Assembly (NCBI GenBank): GCA_964597305.1
Contig: CAZQWU010000001.1
Span: 1-64,000 of the forward strand
Length of the DNA: 64,000 bases
Reading direction: 5' to 3'
DNA from: UBA7398 sp964597305
GTDB taxonomy: Bacteria; Actinomycetota; Actinomycetes; Nanopelagicales; Nanopelagicaceae
A program made the translations under genes and the position numbers. The first letter of the stretch is position 1. Each line of letters begins with the position of its first letter. Shown here in pieces: positions 46,299 through 54,784 of the stretch. The notes beneath the pieces were generated by a model that saw nothing but the letters and a program-made list of their open reading frames with translations, was not told the origin of the DNA and did no database searches.

Positions 46299-46306
46299 GC
46301 CTCGCT

Positions 46307-46312
46307 TAGACT
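46307..46312 (+). promoter_or_regulatory. Leaderless -10 (TAGACT) for the MgtE_N/CBS gene
   Basis: TANNNT 6 bases before the ATG at 46319. Confidence 0.5.
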
Positions 46313-46318
46313 TGGCGC

Positions 46319-47671
46319 ATGAAATCGCCACAGACAAAGTCTAAAAAAGTGAATCCAGTGGCGAAGCGAATAGTCGCCTCAAAAAATTATGAAAAGGCGC
46401 TCGAGCGTAAAAATATCCGCGCTGCTCTCGTCTCCTTTGCCTCTCTTGTTGGACGTCCAGTAAAAAACGAAGACGGATCCATTATTGGAAAACTTATGGA
46501 TGTCGTTGTTCGCCATGGTGAAGAAACATATCCACCTGTGTCAGGGCTGATCGTCAAAGTAGGACAAAGTGCGGCATTTATTGATGGCGCACGTATTACT
46601 CGGTTAACACCGCGAGAGATTGTTTTGCAAGCGAAAAGTATTAATTTGTCGAACTTCCAACGACGGCAAGGTGAATCTCTACTTGATGCCGATGTTCTTG
46701 ACCATCAAATAGTTGATGTTGATGGATTGCGAGTCGTTCGCACATCAGACTTGTACTTAGCTCCGCTAGATAAGGAGATTCGCGTTGTTGGAGTCGATAT
46801 CTCTTTCCGATCTTTTATTCGGAGAATTTTTCCGCATTTTATTTCGCGTCGACCTAATCCCGAATTTGTAGTTGACTGGGGGAAAGTTGCATCGCTGGCA
46901 GATGGTTCAGGAGTTGTCCGCTCATCAGTGTCACGAGGTGCGCTGAGCAAATTACGACCAGCAGACATCGCTGACCTTATTGAAGATCTCCAAGGCCGCG
47001 AGCAAGGCGCATTAATTGAAATGCTCGACCCACAATTAGCGGCCGATGCGTTGGAAGAAATGGATGATGAAGAACTCCAAGGTTTGATGCGAGGTTTGCC
47101 GACAGAGCGCGCGGCCGAATTGATCTCCCATATGGAACCCGATGAAGGTGCAGAGGTACTCCGTGATCTTGATGAGGATCACCGCGAAGATATCTTGGAT
47201 GAAATGGATACAGATGTCTCATCTGATCTTCGCCAACTTGTGTCGTTTGATGAAACGCTAGCAGGCGGAATTATGACCACTCATATCGTCTCCGCTGAAC
47301 AAAATTCCACTGTTTCTGCAGCGCTCAAACTCATCGCAAAACATAAGGAGCGCGATGTTGGTGACGGAATCATTATCGTGAACGAACATGGCGCGCTGGT
47401 TGATCACATTCATCTTGTAGAACTTGTTTCAGCAAAATCAACAGCAAAACTTGCCTCCTTAGTCGGACCGCCGTATCCAACAGCCGTAAAGAGCGATACA
47501 CGTCTGCCTGATGTTGTTGAAGAATTTGCCAACAATCGAGGCTCATCAATTATTGTCGTCGACGATGACAATAAACCGGTTGGTCGAATCATGGCGGATG
47601 ATTTAATTGATGCGCTAACCAAAGAAAACCAAGATCTTCATGGTGTTGCGCAAGGTACAGGTGCGTTGTAA
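46319..47671 (+). CDS. Soluble PRC-barrel / MgtE_N / CBS domain protein
   Basis: 450 residues without any membrane helix. A basic N-terminus is followed by PRC-barrel-like segments (about 45-160), an MgtE N-terminal superhelix (about 205-310: LRPADIADLIEDL, LDPQLAADALEEMDDEELQGLM, repeated EM/DED helices) and a CBS pair (about 315-435). In MgtE channels these two domains sense cytosolic Mg2+ and gate the pore; here the pore is missing. The stop (TAA) shares a base with the ATG of the Nramp-like transporter, so the two are co-translated and may act together. Homologues lie near mrp in other Actinobacteria. Confidence 0.88.
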   Translation: MKSPQTKSKKVNPVAKRIVASKNYEKALERKNIRAALVSFASLVGRPVKNEDGSIIGKLMDVVVRHGEETYPPVSGLIVKVGQSAAFIDGARITRLTPREIVLQAKSINLSNFQRRQGESLLDADVLDHQIVDVDGLRVVRTSDLYLAPLDKEIRVVGVDISFRSFIRRIFPHFISRRPNPEFVVDWGKVASLADGSGVVRSSVSRGALSKLRPADIADLIEDLQGREQGALIEMLDPQLAADALEEMDDEELQGLMRGLPTERAAELISHMEPDEGAEVLRDLDEDHREDILDEMDTDVSSDLRQLVSFDETLAGGIMTTHIVSAEQNSTVSAALKLIAKHKERDVGDGIIIVNEHGALVDHIHLVELVSAKSTAKLASLVGPPYPTAVKSDTRLPDVVEEFANNRGSSIIVVDDDNKPVGRIMADDLIDALTKENQDLHGVAQGTGAL

Positions 47672-48921
47672 TGCCTACTAAAAATATTGCCGAAACCATG
47701 TCACCAAAGAAATTACGCGTAGCAGCATTTCTTGGCGTCATGGGTCCAGGAATTATTGCGGGACTCTCCGATGATGATCCGGCCGGAATCACGACATATT
47801 CATCGCTCGGTGCAAAATATGGGTATCAATTACTGTGGACGTTATTGATATCCACCATTGCGCTCATAATTTTTCAAGATCTCGGTGCACGAATTGGCGT
47901 CGTCACCCGGCAAGGAATGATCGGGTTAGTGCGACAAAAATACGGCGCGAGATCGGGCATGTTAAGTGCAGTCGTTTTAATTCTCGCCAATGTTGGAACT
48001 ATGACGGCAGAATTCGCAGGCATTGCCGCGGCTGGTGAATTATTTGGATTGAGCAAATATCTTTCTGTTCCCCTTGCCGCAATAATTGTCTCTCTTTTAG
48101 TGTTACGAGGCTCTTTTGCACGTATTGAGAAAGTATTTTTCCTGCTTTCCGCGGTGTTTCTCGCCTACATTGTTGCTGGATTTTTGGCAGAACCATCATG
48201 GGGGAGCGCATTTCACGGATTATTTGTTCCTTCAATGCCATTAACTCGTGATGCTATTTATTTGGCAACTGCAACTTTAGGAACAACGCTAGCGCCCTGG
48301 GGCTTGGCATTTATTCAGTCATACGCAGTAGATAAGCGATTAACTCGTGATGACTTAAAACTATTGCGAGTAGATGTCTGGACCGGTTCGCTACTCACGG
48401 GCGTCATTGGTTTTTTTGTGGTTGTGACGTGTGCTGCAACATTGCATAAAAATGGCACTCCAGTTAATGATGCAGCACAAGCAGCTCAAGCGTTAGAGCC
48501 GTTAGCTGGAACGCTTGCAAAAGAATTATTCGCTGTGGGATTGATCGGGGCTGCACTTTTGGCTGCATCAATCTTGCCGTTATCAACTGCCTACTCAGTG
48601 ACTGACTTAACTGGCCGACCGGCAGCGTTGAATGACAAATTCGATGATGCACCGCTTTTTTATACGACATTTGGCCTCGTGACGGCGGTCTCGATGGCAT
48701 TAATTTTGATTCCTGGTGCGCCACTGATCAAAATTTTGATTCTGACGCAAATTCTCAATGCGGTTTTATTATTACCGCTGCTGTTATATATGTTTGGTAT
48801 TTCTCGGGATCGCCGATTAATGGGTGAATTTATTCCGAGTAAAACGATGTCACTGGTTTATATCGTGATTATTGCGATTGTTGCTACTGCGATATTTGGA
48901 ATGTTCTGGTTCTCGGTGTGA
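47671..48921 (+). CDS. Nramp-family divalent-metal transporter, non-canonical metal site
   Basis: 416 residues, about 11 helices. Helix 1 reads GPGIIAGLSDDDPAGITTYS: the Nramp DPGN motif is DPAG, so the Asp is kept but the Asn is lost. Helix 6 reads LGTTLAPWGLAF where canonical members have MPHN, so the selectivity Met is replaced by Ala and the His by Trp. The Met favours transition metals over Mg2+/Ca2+, so this protein may carry Mg2+ or another ion, as in Nramp-related magnesium transporters. Coupling to an MgtE_N/CBS protein agrees with that. Function is inferred, not shown. Confidence 0.85.
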   Translation: MPTKNIAETMSPKKLRVAAFLGVMGPGIIAGLSDDDPAGITTYSSLGAKYGYQLLWTLLISTIALIIFQDLGARIGVVTRQGMIGLVRQKYGARSGMLSAVVLILANVGTMTAEFAGIAAAGELFGLSKYLSVPLAAIIVSLLVLRGSFARIEKVFFLLSAVFLAYIVAGFLAEPSWGSAFHGLFVPSMPLTRDAIYLATATLGTTLAPWGLAFIQSYAVDKRLTRDDLKLLRVDVWTGSLLTGVIGFFVVVTCAATLHKNGTPVNDAAQAAQALEPLAGTLAKELFAVGLIGAALLAASILPLSTAYSVTDLTGRPAALNDKFDDAPLFYTTFGLVTAVSMALILIPGAPLIKILILTQILNAVLLLPLLLYMFGISRDRRLMGEFIPSKTMSLVYIVIIAIVATAIFGMFWFSV

Positions 48922-49823
48922 AAGATGTAAATCACACACAAATGCCAGTGGGACGCGATATTCCCCTACTTTTGCTGGGAATCATCGGTATTGGGATGTC
49001 TGGTCCACTCGTAGCAATGACAACGATTCCGGTTATTGCGCTAATTTTTTGGCGAAATATTGGTGGCACATTTCTGCTTCTACCGTTTGCGCTTCGATTG
49101 GGTGAATGGCGTACCGCTGAACAACGCCGAGGAATTGGGTGGGCAGCTCTTGCTGGATTTCTCCTCGCACTTCACTTTATTGGTTTCTTCTACGGCATGC
49201 GCTACACCAGTGTGGCAGCAGGTACTGCATTAGTTGCCATGCAACCGATTTTTGCTGCAATCATTACGCGTTTTCTCGGAGGGCATATCCCACGACAGGC
49301 ATGGTTGGGAATGTCGATCTCATTTGTTGGAGTGCTCGTCATTACTGGGATTGATTTCCAATTATCGTGGCGAGCGTTTGTCGGCGATCTCGCCTCACTA
49401 GTTTCAGGTGCTCTCTCAGCAACGTACGTGATTATCGGCTCGCAGGCGCAGAAAAAAGTTTCCACATTTACGTACACCACAATCTGTTATTTCGTGGCAG
49501 CACTAACAGCAATTCCACTGACATTTATTATGAAAGAGAAGGCATTTGGATATCCTGCGCGAGATTGGTTGTTACTCCTAGCTTTGATTTTTAGCGCACA
49601 AATACTTGGCCACACAATGTTTAATTTTGCCTTGAAGCGAGTTGCGCCAACGGTTGTCTCACTCATAGTCTTTTTTGAAGTACCAGTGGCAGCGCTTCTT
49701 GCGTGGTGGTGGATTGATCAAACTCCACCTGGCGCGACAATCCCAGGTATCGTCTTGATTCTTTTAGGATGTGCAGTTTTTGTTCTGCGTACTCACAATA
49801 AAGTTTCGATAAGCGCGCCATGA
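48918..49823 (+). CDS. EamA/DMT-family transporter
   Basis: 301 residues, about ten helices in two EamA repeats (first GMSGPLVAMTTIPVIALIFWRN; second GDLASLVSGALSATYVIIG to the C-terminus). Such proteins export metabolites or amino acids, but substrates cannot be predicted from sequence. The GTG start overlaps the Nramp gene stop and its end overlaps the PHP gene (ATGA), so it belongs to a run of coupled genes ending at marC. Confidence 0.88.
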   Translation: MKDVNHTQMPVGRDIPLLLLGIIGIGMSGPLVAMTTIPVIALIFWRNIGGTFLLLPFALRLGEWRTAEQRRGIGWAALAGFLLALHFIGFFYGMRYTSVAAGTALVAMQPIFAAIITRFLGGHIPRQAWLGMSISFVGVLVITGIDFQLSWRAFVGDLASLVSGALSATYVIIGSQAQKKVSTFTYTTICYFVAALTAIPLTFIMKEKAFGYPARDWLLLLALIFSAQILGHTMFNFALKRVAPTVVSLIVFFEVPVAALLAWWWIDQTPPGATIPGIVLILLGCAVFVLRTHNKVSISAP

Positions 49824-50665
49824 TTGATCTTCACACTCATTCCACTGCAAGTGATGGCACCGATTCACCAACTCAACTTGTTATTAATGCCCGTGCTCGC
49901 GGCATCACAACTCTGGCTATTACAGATCACGACACGACAAGTGGCTGGAACGAGGCGCTCGCAGCGTTACCACGCGGAATGTCACTTGTTTTGGGTTCTG
50001 AAATTTCCTGCCAAACCGAGGATGGCATCAGTGTGCATATGCTCGGTTTACTCTTTGATCCAGAACATCACGAGTTACGTCGTGAGTTAGCAACAACGCG
50101 TGAGAATCGATTAACTCGTATGTCGAAAATGATTGCCAAACTTAATGAAGCGGGAATAGAAATTACACTTGATGAAGTGCTCGCCCAACTTTCCGAGGGT
50201 GCAACATTAGGCAGACCGCATTTAGCAGATGCGTTAATTGCTCGTGGAACGATGAAAACTCGAGATGAAGTTTTTACCGCACTGTTACATAATCGAAGTA
50301 AATATTATGTATCGCACTATTCACCGACCCCAGTTAATGCAATCAAACTTATTAAGCAAGCGGGTGGTGTAGCGGTTATCGCGCACGCTTACGCTTCTCA
50401 TCGAGGTCGCATCATTTCTGCCGAAATGTTTCGCGATCTAGTCGATGCAGGTCTTGATGGCATTGAGGTTGATCATCGCGATCACTCAGAGACAGAACGC
50501 GCATCATTATTGCGAATCGCCTACGAATATGACTTAGTTGTCACGGGAGCCAGCGACTATCACGGTGACGGTAAACTGAACCGATTAGCTGAAAATACAA
50601 CGTCGCAAGATCAATGGGAAAAACTTGAGTCGCGCGCTCGTGAGCGAAGGGTAGTGACATTATGA
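49820..50665 (+). CDS. PHP-domain phosphoesterase
   Basis: 281 residues. DLHTHSTASDGTDSP at the N-terminus and ITDHDTTSG give the first metal ligands; HAYAS, VDHRDH and GASDYHGD supply the rest. The subfamily includes the 5'-3' exoribonuclease/nucleoside 3',5'-bisphosphate phosphatase of the YciV/RNase AM type, which is the most likely role. Overlaps the EamA and MarC genes by 4 bases each. Confidence 0.9.
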   Translation: MIDLHTHSTASDGTDSPTQLVINARARGITTLAITDHDTTSGWNEALAALPRGMSLVLGSEISCQTEDGISVHMLGLLFDPEHHELRRELATTRENRLTRMSKMIAKLNEAGIEITLDEVLAQLSEGATLGRPHLADALIARGTMKTRDEVFTALLHNRSKYYVSHYSPTPVNAIKLIKQAGGVAVIAHAYASHRGRIISAEMFRDLVDAGLDGIEVDHRDHSETERASLLRIAYEYDLVVTGASDYHGDGKLNRLAENTTSQDQWEKLESRARERRVVTL

Positions 50666-51270
50666 ATAACGTCTCTGCTGTGACATTTGGCCTGCAAGCA
50701 TTTGTCACTTTGTTAGTCATTATGGATCCACCAGGTAATACCCCGATTTTTCTTTCTCTAGTCAAAGGACAGTCGCAACGTCGACAAATGCGAATGGCGC
50801 TCCAAGCGGCGCTTGTTTCTTTCCTCGTCATTACCCTCTTTGCGCTCTTTGGTCGATGGATTCTTAACTACTTAAACATCTCCATCCCTGCTCTTCAAGC
50901 AGCCGGTGGCCTTCTACTCTTATTAGTCTCTTTAGAACTATTACGAAACGATGGTGAACAAGCAGCACTGAATCCCGATGTTAATGTCGCTCTCGTTCCA
51001 TTGGGAACTCCATTACTTGCTGGCCCTGGAGCGATTGTTGCCACAATGGTTTATGTTCAAAAAGTTCACCACTTTGATGTCGGTATAGCGCTATTTCTTG
51101 CGATAGTTGCGGTCCATATCATCATCGCACTTACCTTGATGTTCTCGACAACAATAGTGAAAGTGATTAAGGAATCGGGTGTTCAGTTACTCGCACGCAT
51201 TGCCGGGCTATTGCTCGCAGCAATTGCCGTCGAGATGATTGTCAGTGCAATAAAAGATTTCTTTCAGTAA
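50662..51270 (+). CDS. MarC-family membrane protein
   Basis: 202 residues with about six helices. FVTLLVIMDPPGNTPIFLSL and the LNPDVNVALVPLGTPLLAGPGAI block are diagnostic of MarC/UPF0056. Function is unresolved; a link to antibiotic resistance was withdrawn. Last gene of the plus-strand run that began at mrp or the MgtE-like gene; 28 bases separate it from the convergent DUF3107 gene. Confidence 0.9.
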   Translation: MNNVSAVTFGLQAFVTLLVIMDPPGNTPIFLSLVKGQSQRRQMRMALQAALVSFLVITLFALFGRWILNYLNISIPALQAAGGLLLLLVSLELLRNDGEQAALNPDVNVALVPLGTPLLAGPGAIVATMVYVQKVHHFDVGIALFLAIVAVHIIIALTLMFSTTIVKVIKESGVQLLARIAGLLLAAIAVEMIVSAIKDFFQ

Positions 51271-51298
51271 ATATCTACAGAGGAAACTTTAAACTGAC

Positions 51299-51559
51299 TT
51301 AAGCGTTAGTAAATCCCACTTTACGTTCGGTGGCATCTCCGATTTCAATCACGCCAATTTTCGCTGCAGGAATCAAGAATTGTCGACCGCGAACATCGTC
51401 AAAGACCACCGCAGAGTTGGCGCTAAGCGCCGCATTAACTCGGGCAAGAATCTCTGACTGAGCAAGTGCGGATTCAATGGTAATTTCTCGAGCTACATCA
51501 GAAACCGATATTCGGATTTCTGACACCGCATCTTTTCCGGAAGTTTTTTTCGAAGTCAT
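51299..51559 (-). CDS. DUF3107 small actinobacterial protein
   Basis: 86 residues. EIRISVSDVAREITIES at the start and the C-terminal FLIPAAKIGVIEIGD match DUF3107, found almost only in Actinobacteria and usually adjacent to a TetR gene, as here. Function unknown. A TAGAAT element lies 6 bases before the ATG, immediately after the TetR stop codon, so the gene may be transcribed both with tetR and alone. Confidence 0.88.
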   Translation of the reverse strand: MTSKKTSGKDAVSEIRISVSDVAREITIESALAQSEILARVNAALSANSAVVFDDVRGRQFLIPAAKIGVIEIGDATERKVGFTNA

Positions 51560-51565
51560 TCCGTC

Positions 51566-51571
51566 ATTCTA
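51566..51571 (-). promoter_or_regulatory. Leaderless -10 (TAGAAT) for the DUF3107 gene
   Basis: TANNNT 6 bases before the ATG, abutting the tetR TAA stop. Confidence 0.5.
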
Positions 51572-52183
51572 TTAGGACTTAGGGAATCCGGAAATTCCAC
51601 GCCAAATGAGATTTGTGACAAAGGTCGATGCTTGATCACGAGTCATTGTGCTATCGCGATCGAGCCAATGACGGGCCGTAATTTGGGCATTTCCAATAAT
51701 TCCAATCGCAAGCAACATCGATGCTTCTTTAGGTAATCCCGTATCTATCGAGATGACGGCGCTCACAGCAGCAGCACAGTCATAGGTCATGCGATTGAGA
51801 CGTTCGCGAACTTGTGGCTCAACGCTCATATCACTTTCAAAAAGGAGACGAAATGCTTCGCCTTCACTTTCAATAAATCCGAAGTAGGCATCGATAGTGG
51901 CTTTGACTCGAAGTGAATTATCTGCAGTGGAAGCGATGGCACGTTGAATAGCAAAAACGAGTGAGTCAATATGGAGATCTAGTACGGCGAGATATAAATC
52001 GAGTTTTGACGGAAAATGTTGGTAGAGAACCGGCTTACTGACACTGGCACGATCAGCAATTTCATCCATTGCTGCGGCGTGATAGCCAGCCTGCGTAAAA
52101 ACTTCCAGGGCTGCAGAGAGTAATTGTGCTCGCCGCTCATCTCGCGGTAACCGAGCTCGGTTATCTTTCTGATCGGTATTCAT
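51572..52183 (-). CDS. TetR-family transcriptional regulator
   Basis: About 203 residues. N-terminal helix-turn-helix ([52 protein letters not shown]) and an all-helical ligand domain. ATG at 52183 is preferred because a TACGAT element lies 7 bases upstream; a longer frame from a GTG at 52264 would overlap mshB. TetR regulators often control the divergent gene, here mshB, 29 bases away. The TetR/DUF3107 pair is conserved in mycobacteria. Confidence 0.9.
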   Translation of the reverse strand: MNTDQKDNRARLPRDERRAQLLSAALEVFTQAGYHAAAMDEIADRASVSKPVLYQHFPSKLDLYLAVLDLHIDSLVFAIQRAIASTADNSLRVKATIDAYFGFIESEGEAFRLLFESDMSVEPQVRERLNRMTYDCAAAVSAVISIDTGLPKEASMLLAIGIIGNAQITARHWLDRDSTMTRDQASTFVTNLIWRGISGFPKS

Positions 52184-52190
52184 TGGCAAC

Positions 52191-52196
52191 ATCGTA
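52191..52196 (-). promoter_or_regulatory. Leaderless -10 (TACGAT) for tetR
   Basis: TANNNT 7 bases before the ATG at 52183, inside the 29-base divergent region with mshB. Confidence 0.45.
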
Positions 52197-52212
52197 CGGC
52201 AGAATACGGATA

Positions 52213-53079
52213 ATGGAAGCGCTCGCACCTCATTCACACCATTCTCTTCTACTCGTTCACGCACATCCTGATGATGAAACTATTAATAACGGCGCGACAA
52301 TGGCGAAATATGTTGCAGAAGGTGCGCACGTAACATTGGTAACGTGCACTCGCGGAGAAGAAGGCGAAGTGCTGGTTCCAGAATTGGCCCATTTAGCAAG
52401 CACACACGATGACACATTAGGCGATCATCGAATCAAAGAATTAGCTGAGGCAATGACAATTCTTGGTGTCAAGGACCATCGCTTTATTGGTAATTGGCGA
52501 GATAGCGGAATGATGGGAACTGATCAGAATAAGCGCCCTGATGTATTTTGGAATGTTGATGTTGATCAAGCAGCCAAAGAACTTGTTCAGGTCATCCTCG
52601 ATGTTAAACCACAGGTGATGATTACCTACGATGACAATGGCGGATATGGACACCCTGATCACATCCAAGCCCATCGAGTTGCGATGCGAGCTGCAGAATT
52701 GGCGCGAAACCAAGGTTGGAATATCGAGAAAATTTACTGGAATACGATCCCTCGTTCCGTGATTGAAGAAGGAATAGCCGCGATGAAAGAGACGGGATCA
52801 GATTTCTTTGGTGTAGAAAAAGCGGAGGATTTTCCATTTGCTCAACCAGATGAACGCGTGACCACAGTGATCGATGGCAATAATTTCGTCGAACAGAAAA
52901 TGGCGGCAATGAAAGCTCACGCAACGCAAATTTCTGTCGATGGCCCGTTTTTTGCACTCTCGAATAATCTTGGTTTACAAGTATTTGGTCGTGAGTTTTA
53001 CACCTTGGTTCATGGCCATAAAGAAGGTCCGTTTGATGAAAATGATCGTGAAACGGACTTATTCTCTGGTGTGGCATGA
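52213..53079 (+). CDS. mshB: N-acetyl-GlcN-Ins deacetylase of mycothiol synthesis
   Basis: Zn-dependent deacetylase (PIG-L/LmbE fold) producing GlcN-inositol, the acceptor for cysteine in mycothiol. 288 residues: zinc motif AHPDDE near the N-terminus, [24 protein letters not shown] and NGGYGHPDH. The GEEGEV and WRDSGMxGT segments fit MshB rather than the related conjugate amidase Mca. ATG at 52213; no Shine-Dalgarno is obvious. It overlaps the small membrane protein gene by four bases. Same neighbourhood as in mycobacteria (mshB, small membrane protein, ferredoxin, dapC). Confidence 0.9.
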   Translation: MEALAPHSHHSLLLVHAHPDDETINNGATMAKYVAEGAHVTLVTCTRGEEGEVLVPELAHLASTHDDTLGDHRIKELAEAMTILGVKDHRFIGNWRDSGMMGTDQNKRPDVFWNVDVDQAAKELVQVILDVKPQVMITYDDNGGYGHPDHIQAHRVAMRAAELARNQGWNIEKIYWNTIPRSVIEEGIAAMKETGSDFFGVEKAEDFPFAQPDERVTTVIDGNNFVEQKMAAMKAHATQISVDGPFFALSNNLGLQVFGREFYTLVHGHKEGPFDENDRETDLFSGVA

Positions 53080-53387
53080 GAATTATTGTCAGTGCGTTCG
53101 TTGGCGCAGTGCTGGGAATCGCAGCAACATTTATTCATAATCTCTGGCCACCTATGGGATTGATCGTGGCAATTGCTGGAACGTTCCTTGGAATTCGCTT
53201 ACTTGGACAACTTTATTTCGAACGGACCGTTAAAGCAGTTGCGACGCTGGCGTGGATTCTCGTTGCGATGCGCGCAAGTTCATTGGGAAACGGTGATGAA
53301 TTACTTATTACCGGATTACCCATTGGTTCATACTTTGTAGCCGGTGGATTTATCAGCGCACTCATTGCACTCAGTGTGAAACCTTAG
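53076..53387 (+). CDS. Small membrane protein downstream of mshB (DUF6113-like)
   Basis: 103 residues with three or four hydrophobic helices ([60 protein letters not shown]). No catalytic motif. Position directly after mshB matches small DUF6113-type proteins of other Actinobacteria; homology is judged by position and topology, not motif. Its TAG overlaps the cysS stop. Confidence 0.72.
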   Translation: MRIIVSAFVGAVLGIAATFIHNLWPPMGLIVAIAGTFLGIRLLGQLYFERTVKAVATLAWILVAMRASSLGNGDELLITGLPIGSYFVAGGFISALIALSVKP

Positions 53388-54784
53388 CTTTTCCAATTCC
53401 AACTCTGCCCAGCTGGGCCATCATGTATTTCGATACCGCGCTCTGACAGCGTATTGCGAAGTTGATCACTGAGCGCAAAATCTTTTGCTTCGCGAGCGAG
53501 CGCTCGTTGCCTGAGTAATTCGGCTAACTCTGGCGAAAGGTGATGCACAGGAGGCTGACGTAAAAGATCAAGGCCAACGAGTGGTTCAACCAATTCCAGC
53601 AGCGCACGTTTTTCGGTAACGTGTAAAGAACTTTTTAATGCGTTGCGCAGAATTTGCATTGCCTTAGGGGTATTTAAATCGTCACAGAAAGCAGCCAAGA
53701 TTTTTGCGTAGAGAGAGCGAACTTCTTCACTCTCGTTAACTTCAGAGGGAGAAAGTGCACGCCATTTAGTGAGGAGGTGATGTGCTGCTGCAATAGAGTC
53801 CCATGACAAATCCATCTGGCTGCGATATCGATTTTCAAGAAAACATAAGCGAAGTGCTAAGGGATCGAAACCGCGATCCACAATGGTGGAGATGAGTACG
53901 ACATTTCCTGCGCTCTTTGACATCTTTCTCCCTTCGAAAAGGAGATGCTCACCATGAAGCCAATGGCTAACTGCTTCGGAAGTGCATTCGTCAGACTTAT
54001 CGCGAGCTAATGAACTGGCAATGGGATTTGATTGTGCTCGCTCATTCTCATGGTGTGGGAATCGAAGATCAATACCACCAATATGGAGATCAACATGGTT
54101 GAGATAGTGAAGTGACATAGCAGAACATTCGATGTGCCAACCAGGAAAGCCAATTCCCCATGGCGATTGCCACACTAATTCACTTCGATTGGGAGCAGAT
54201 TTCCAGAGCGCCCAATCGGCGTGGAATTTTTTTGCACCATCATCAACATAGTCATAGCGATGACCTGGTTTTAACTTAGTCAAAGTATTACCGCTAATAG
54301 CACCATAACTTGTAAAGCTTTGTGCGTCATAATAGACCGTGTTATCACTGCCAACATATGCATGACCTAAATCGATCAGCGATGAAATCATCGTGAACAT
54401 ATGATCTGTAAATTCGCTCGCTCGAGGATAGTGATGAGCAGGAGTGATATTCATTGCTGCAAGGTCTCGATGAAAACGAGATTCATAATCGCGTGCTATT
54501 TCAAGTGCAGTTCGTTTCTCAATCTTGCCTTGTGCAAGTAACTTATCGTCTTCAAAATCTTCTGACATATGCCCCACGTCAGTGATGTTTTGCACGAGAA
54601 AGACCTTTTCGCCAAGGGCTTTGAGCGTTCGAACCACAAGATCGGTGAGGAGGAAAGTACGGAGATTTCCAATGTGGGCATCGCGGTAGACGGTTGGCCC
54701 ACAGCAATAAATAGCAAAGTGATCGGTATGTCGAACAACAGGTTTTACCGTGCGAGCTTGTGTACAAAAAAGCGAAAGTGACAT
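53384..54784 (-). CDS. cysS: Cysteinyl-tRNA synthetase
   Basis: Charges tRNA-Cys with cysteine. About 466 residues: CCGPTVYRDAHIGNLRT combines the first zinc Cys and the HIGH motif, WHIECSAM supplies the second Cys, GGIDLRFPHHENE the His/Glu ligands, and KMSKS is in EGRKMSKSAGN. The helical anticodon and C-terminal domains follow. The mycothiol ligase MshC is a relative but has a different HIGH context, so CysS is favoured. ATG at 54784 shares a base with the GNAT stop (TGATG), giving a coupled pair; a GTG at 54793 is also in frame. Confidence 0.92.
   Translation of the reverse strand: MSLSLFCTQARTVKPVVRHTDHFAIYCCGPTVYRDAHIGNLRTFLLTDLVVRTLKALGEKVFLVQNITDVGHMSEDFEDDKLLAQGKIEKRTALEIARDYESRFHRDLAAMNITPAHHYPRASEFTDHMFTMISSLIDLGHAYVGSDNTVYYDAQSFTSYGAISGNTLTKLKPGHRYDYVDDGAKKFHADWALWKSAPNRSELVWQSPWGIGFPGWHIECSAMSLHYLNHVDLHIGGIDLRFPHHENERAQSNPIASSLARDKSDECTSEAVSHWLHGEHLLFEGRKMSKSAGNVVLISTIVDRGFDPLALRLCFLENRYRSQMDLSWDSIAAAHHLLTKWRALSPSEVNESEEVRSLYAKILAAFCDDLNTPKAMQILRNALKSSLHVTEKRALLELVEPLVGLDLLRQPPVHHLSPELAELLRQRALAREAKDFALSDQLRNTLSERGIEIHDGPAGQSWNWKS

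Noticed and set aside
46319..47671. MgtE magnesium channel
   Set aside because: No membrane helices follow the CBS pair; only the cytosolic sensor part is present.
53384..54784. Mycothiol ligase MshC instead of CysS, because mshB is adjacent
   Set aside because: The HIGN and KMSKS contexts and the full-length tRNA-binding C-terminus fit cysteinyl-tRNA synthetase.
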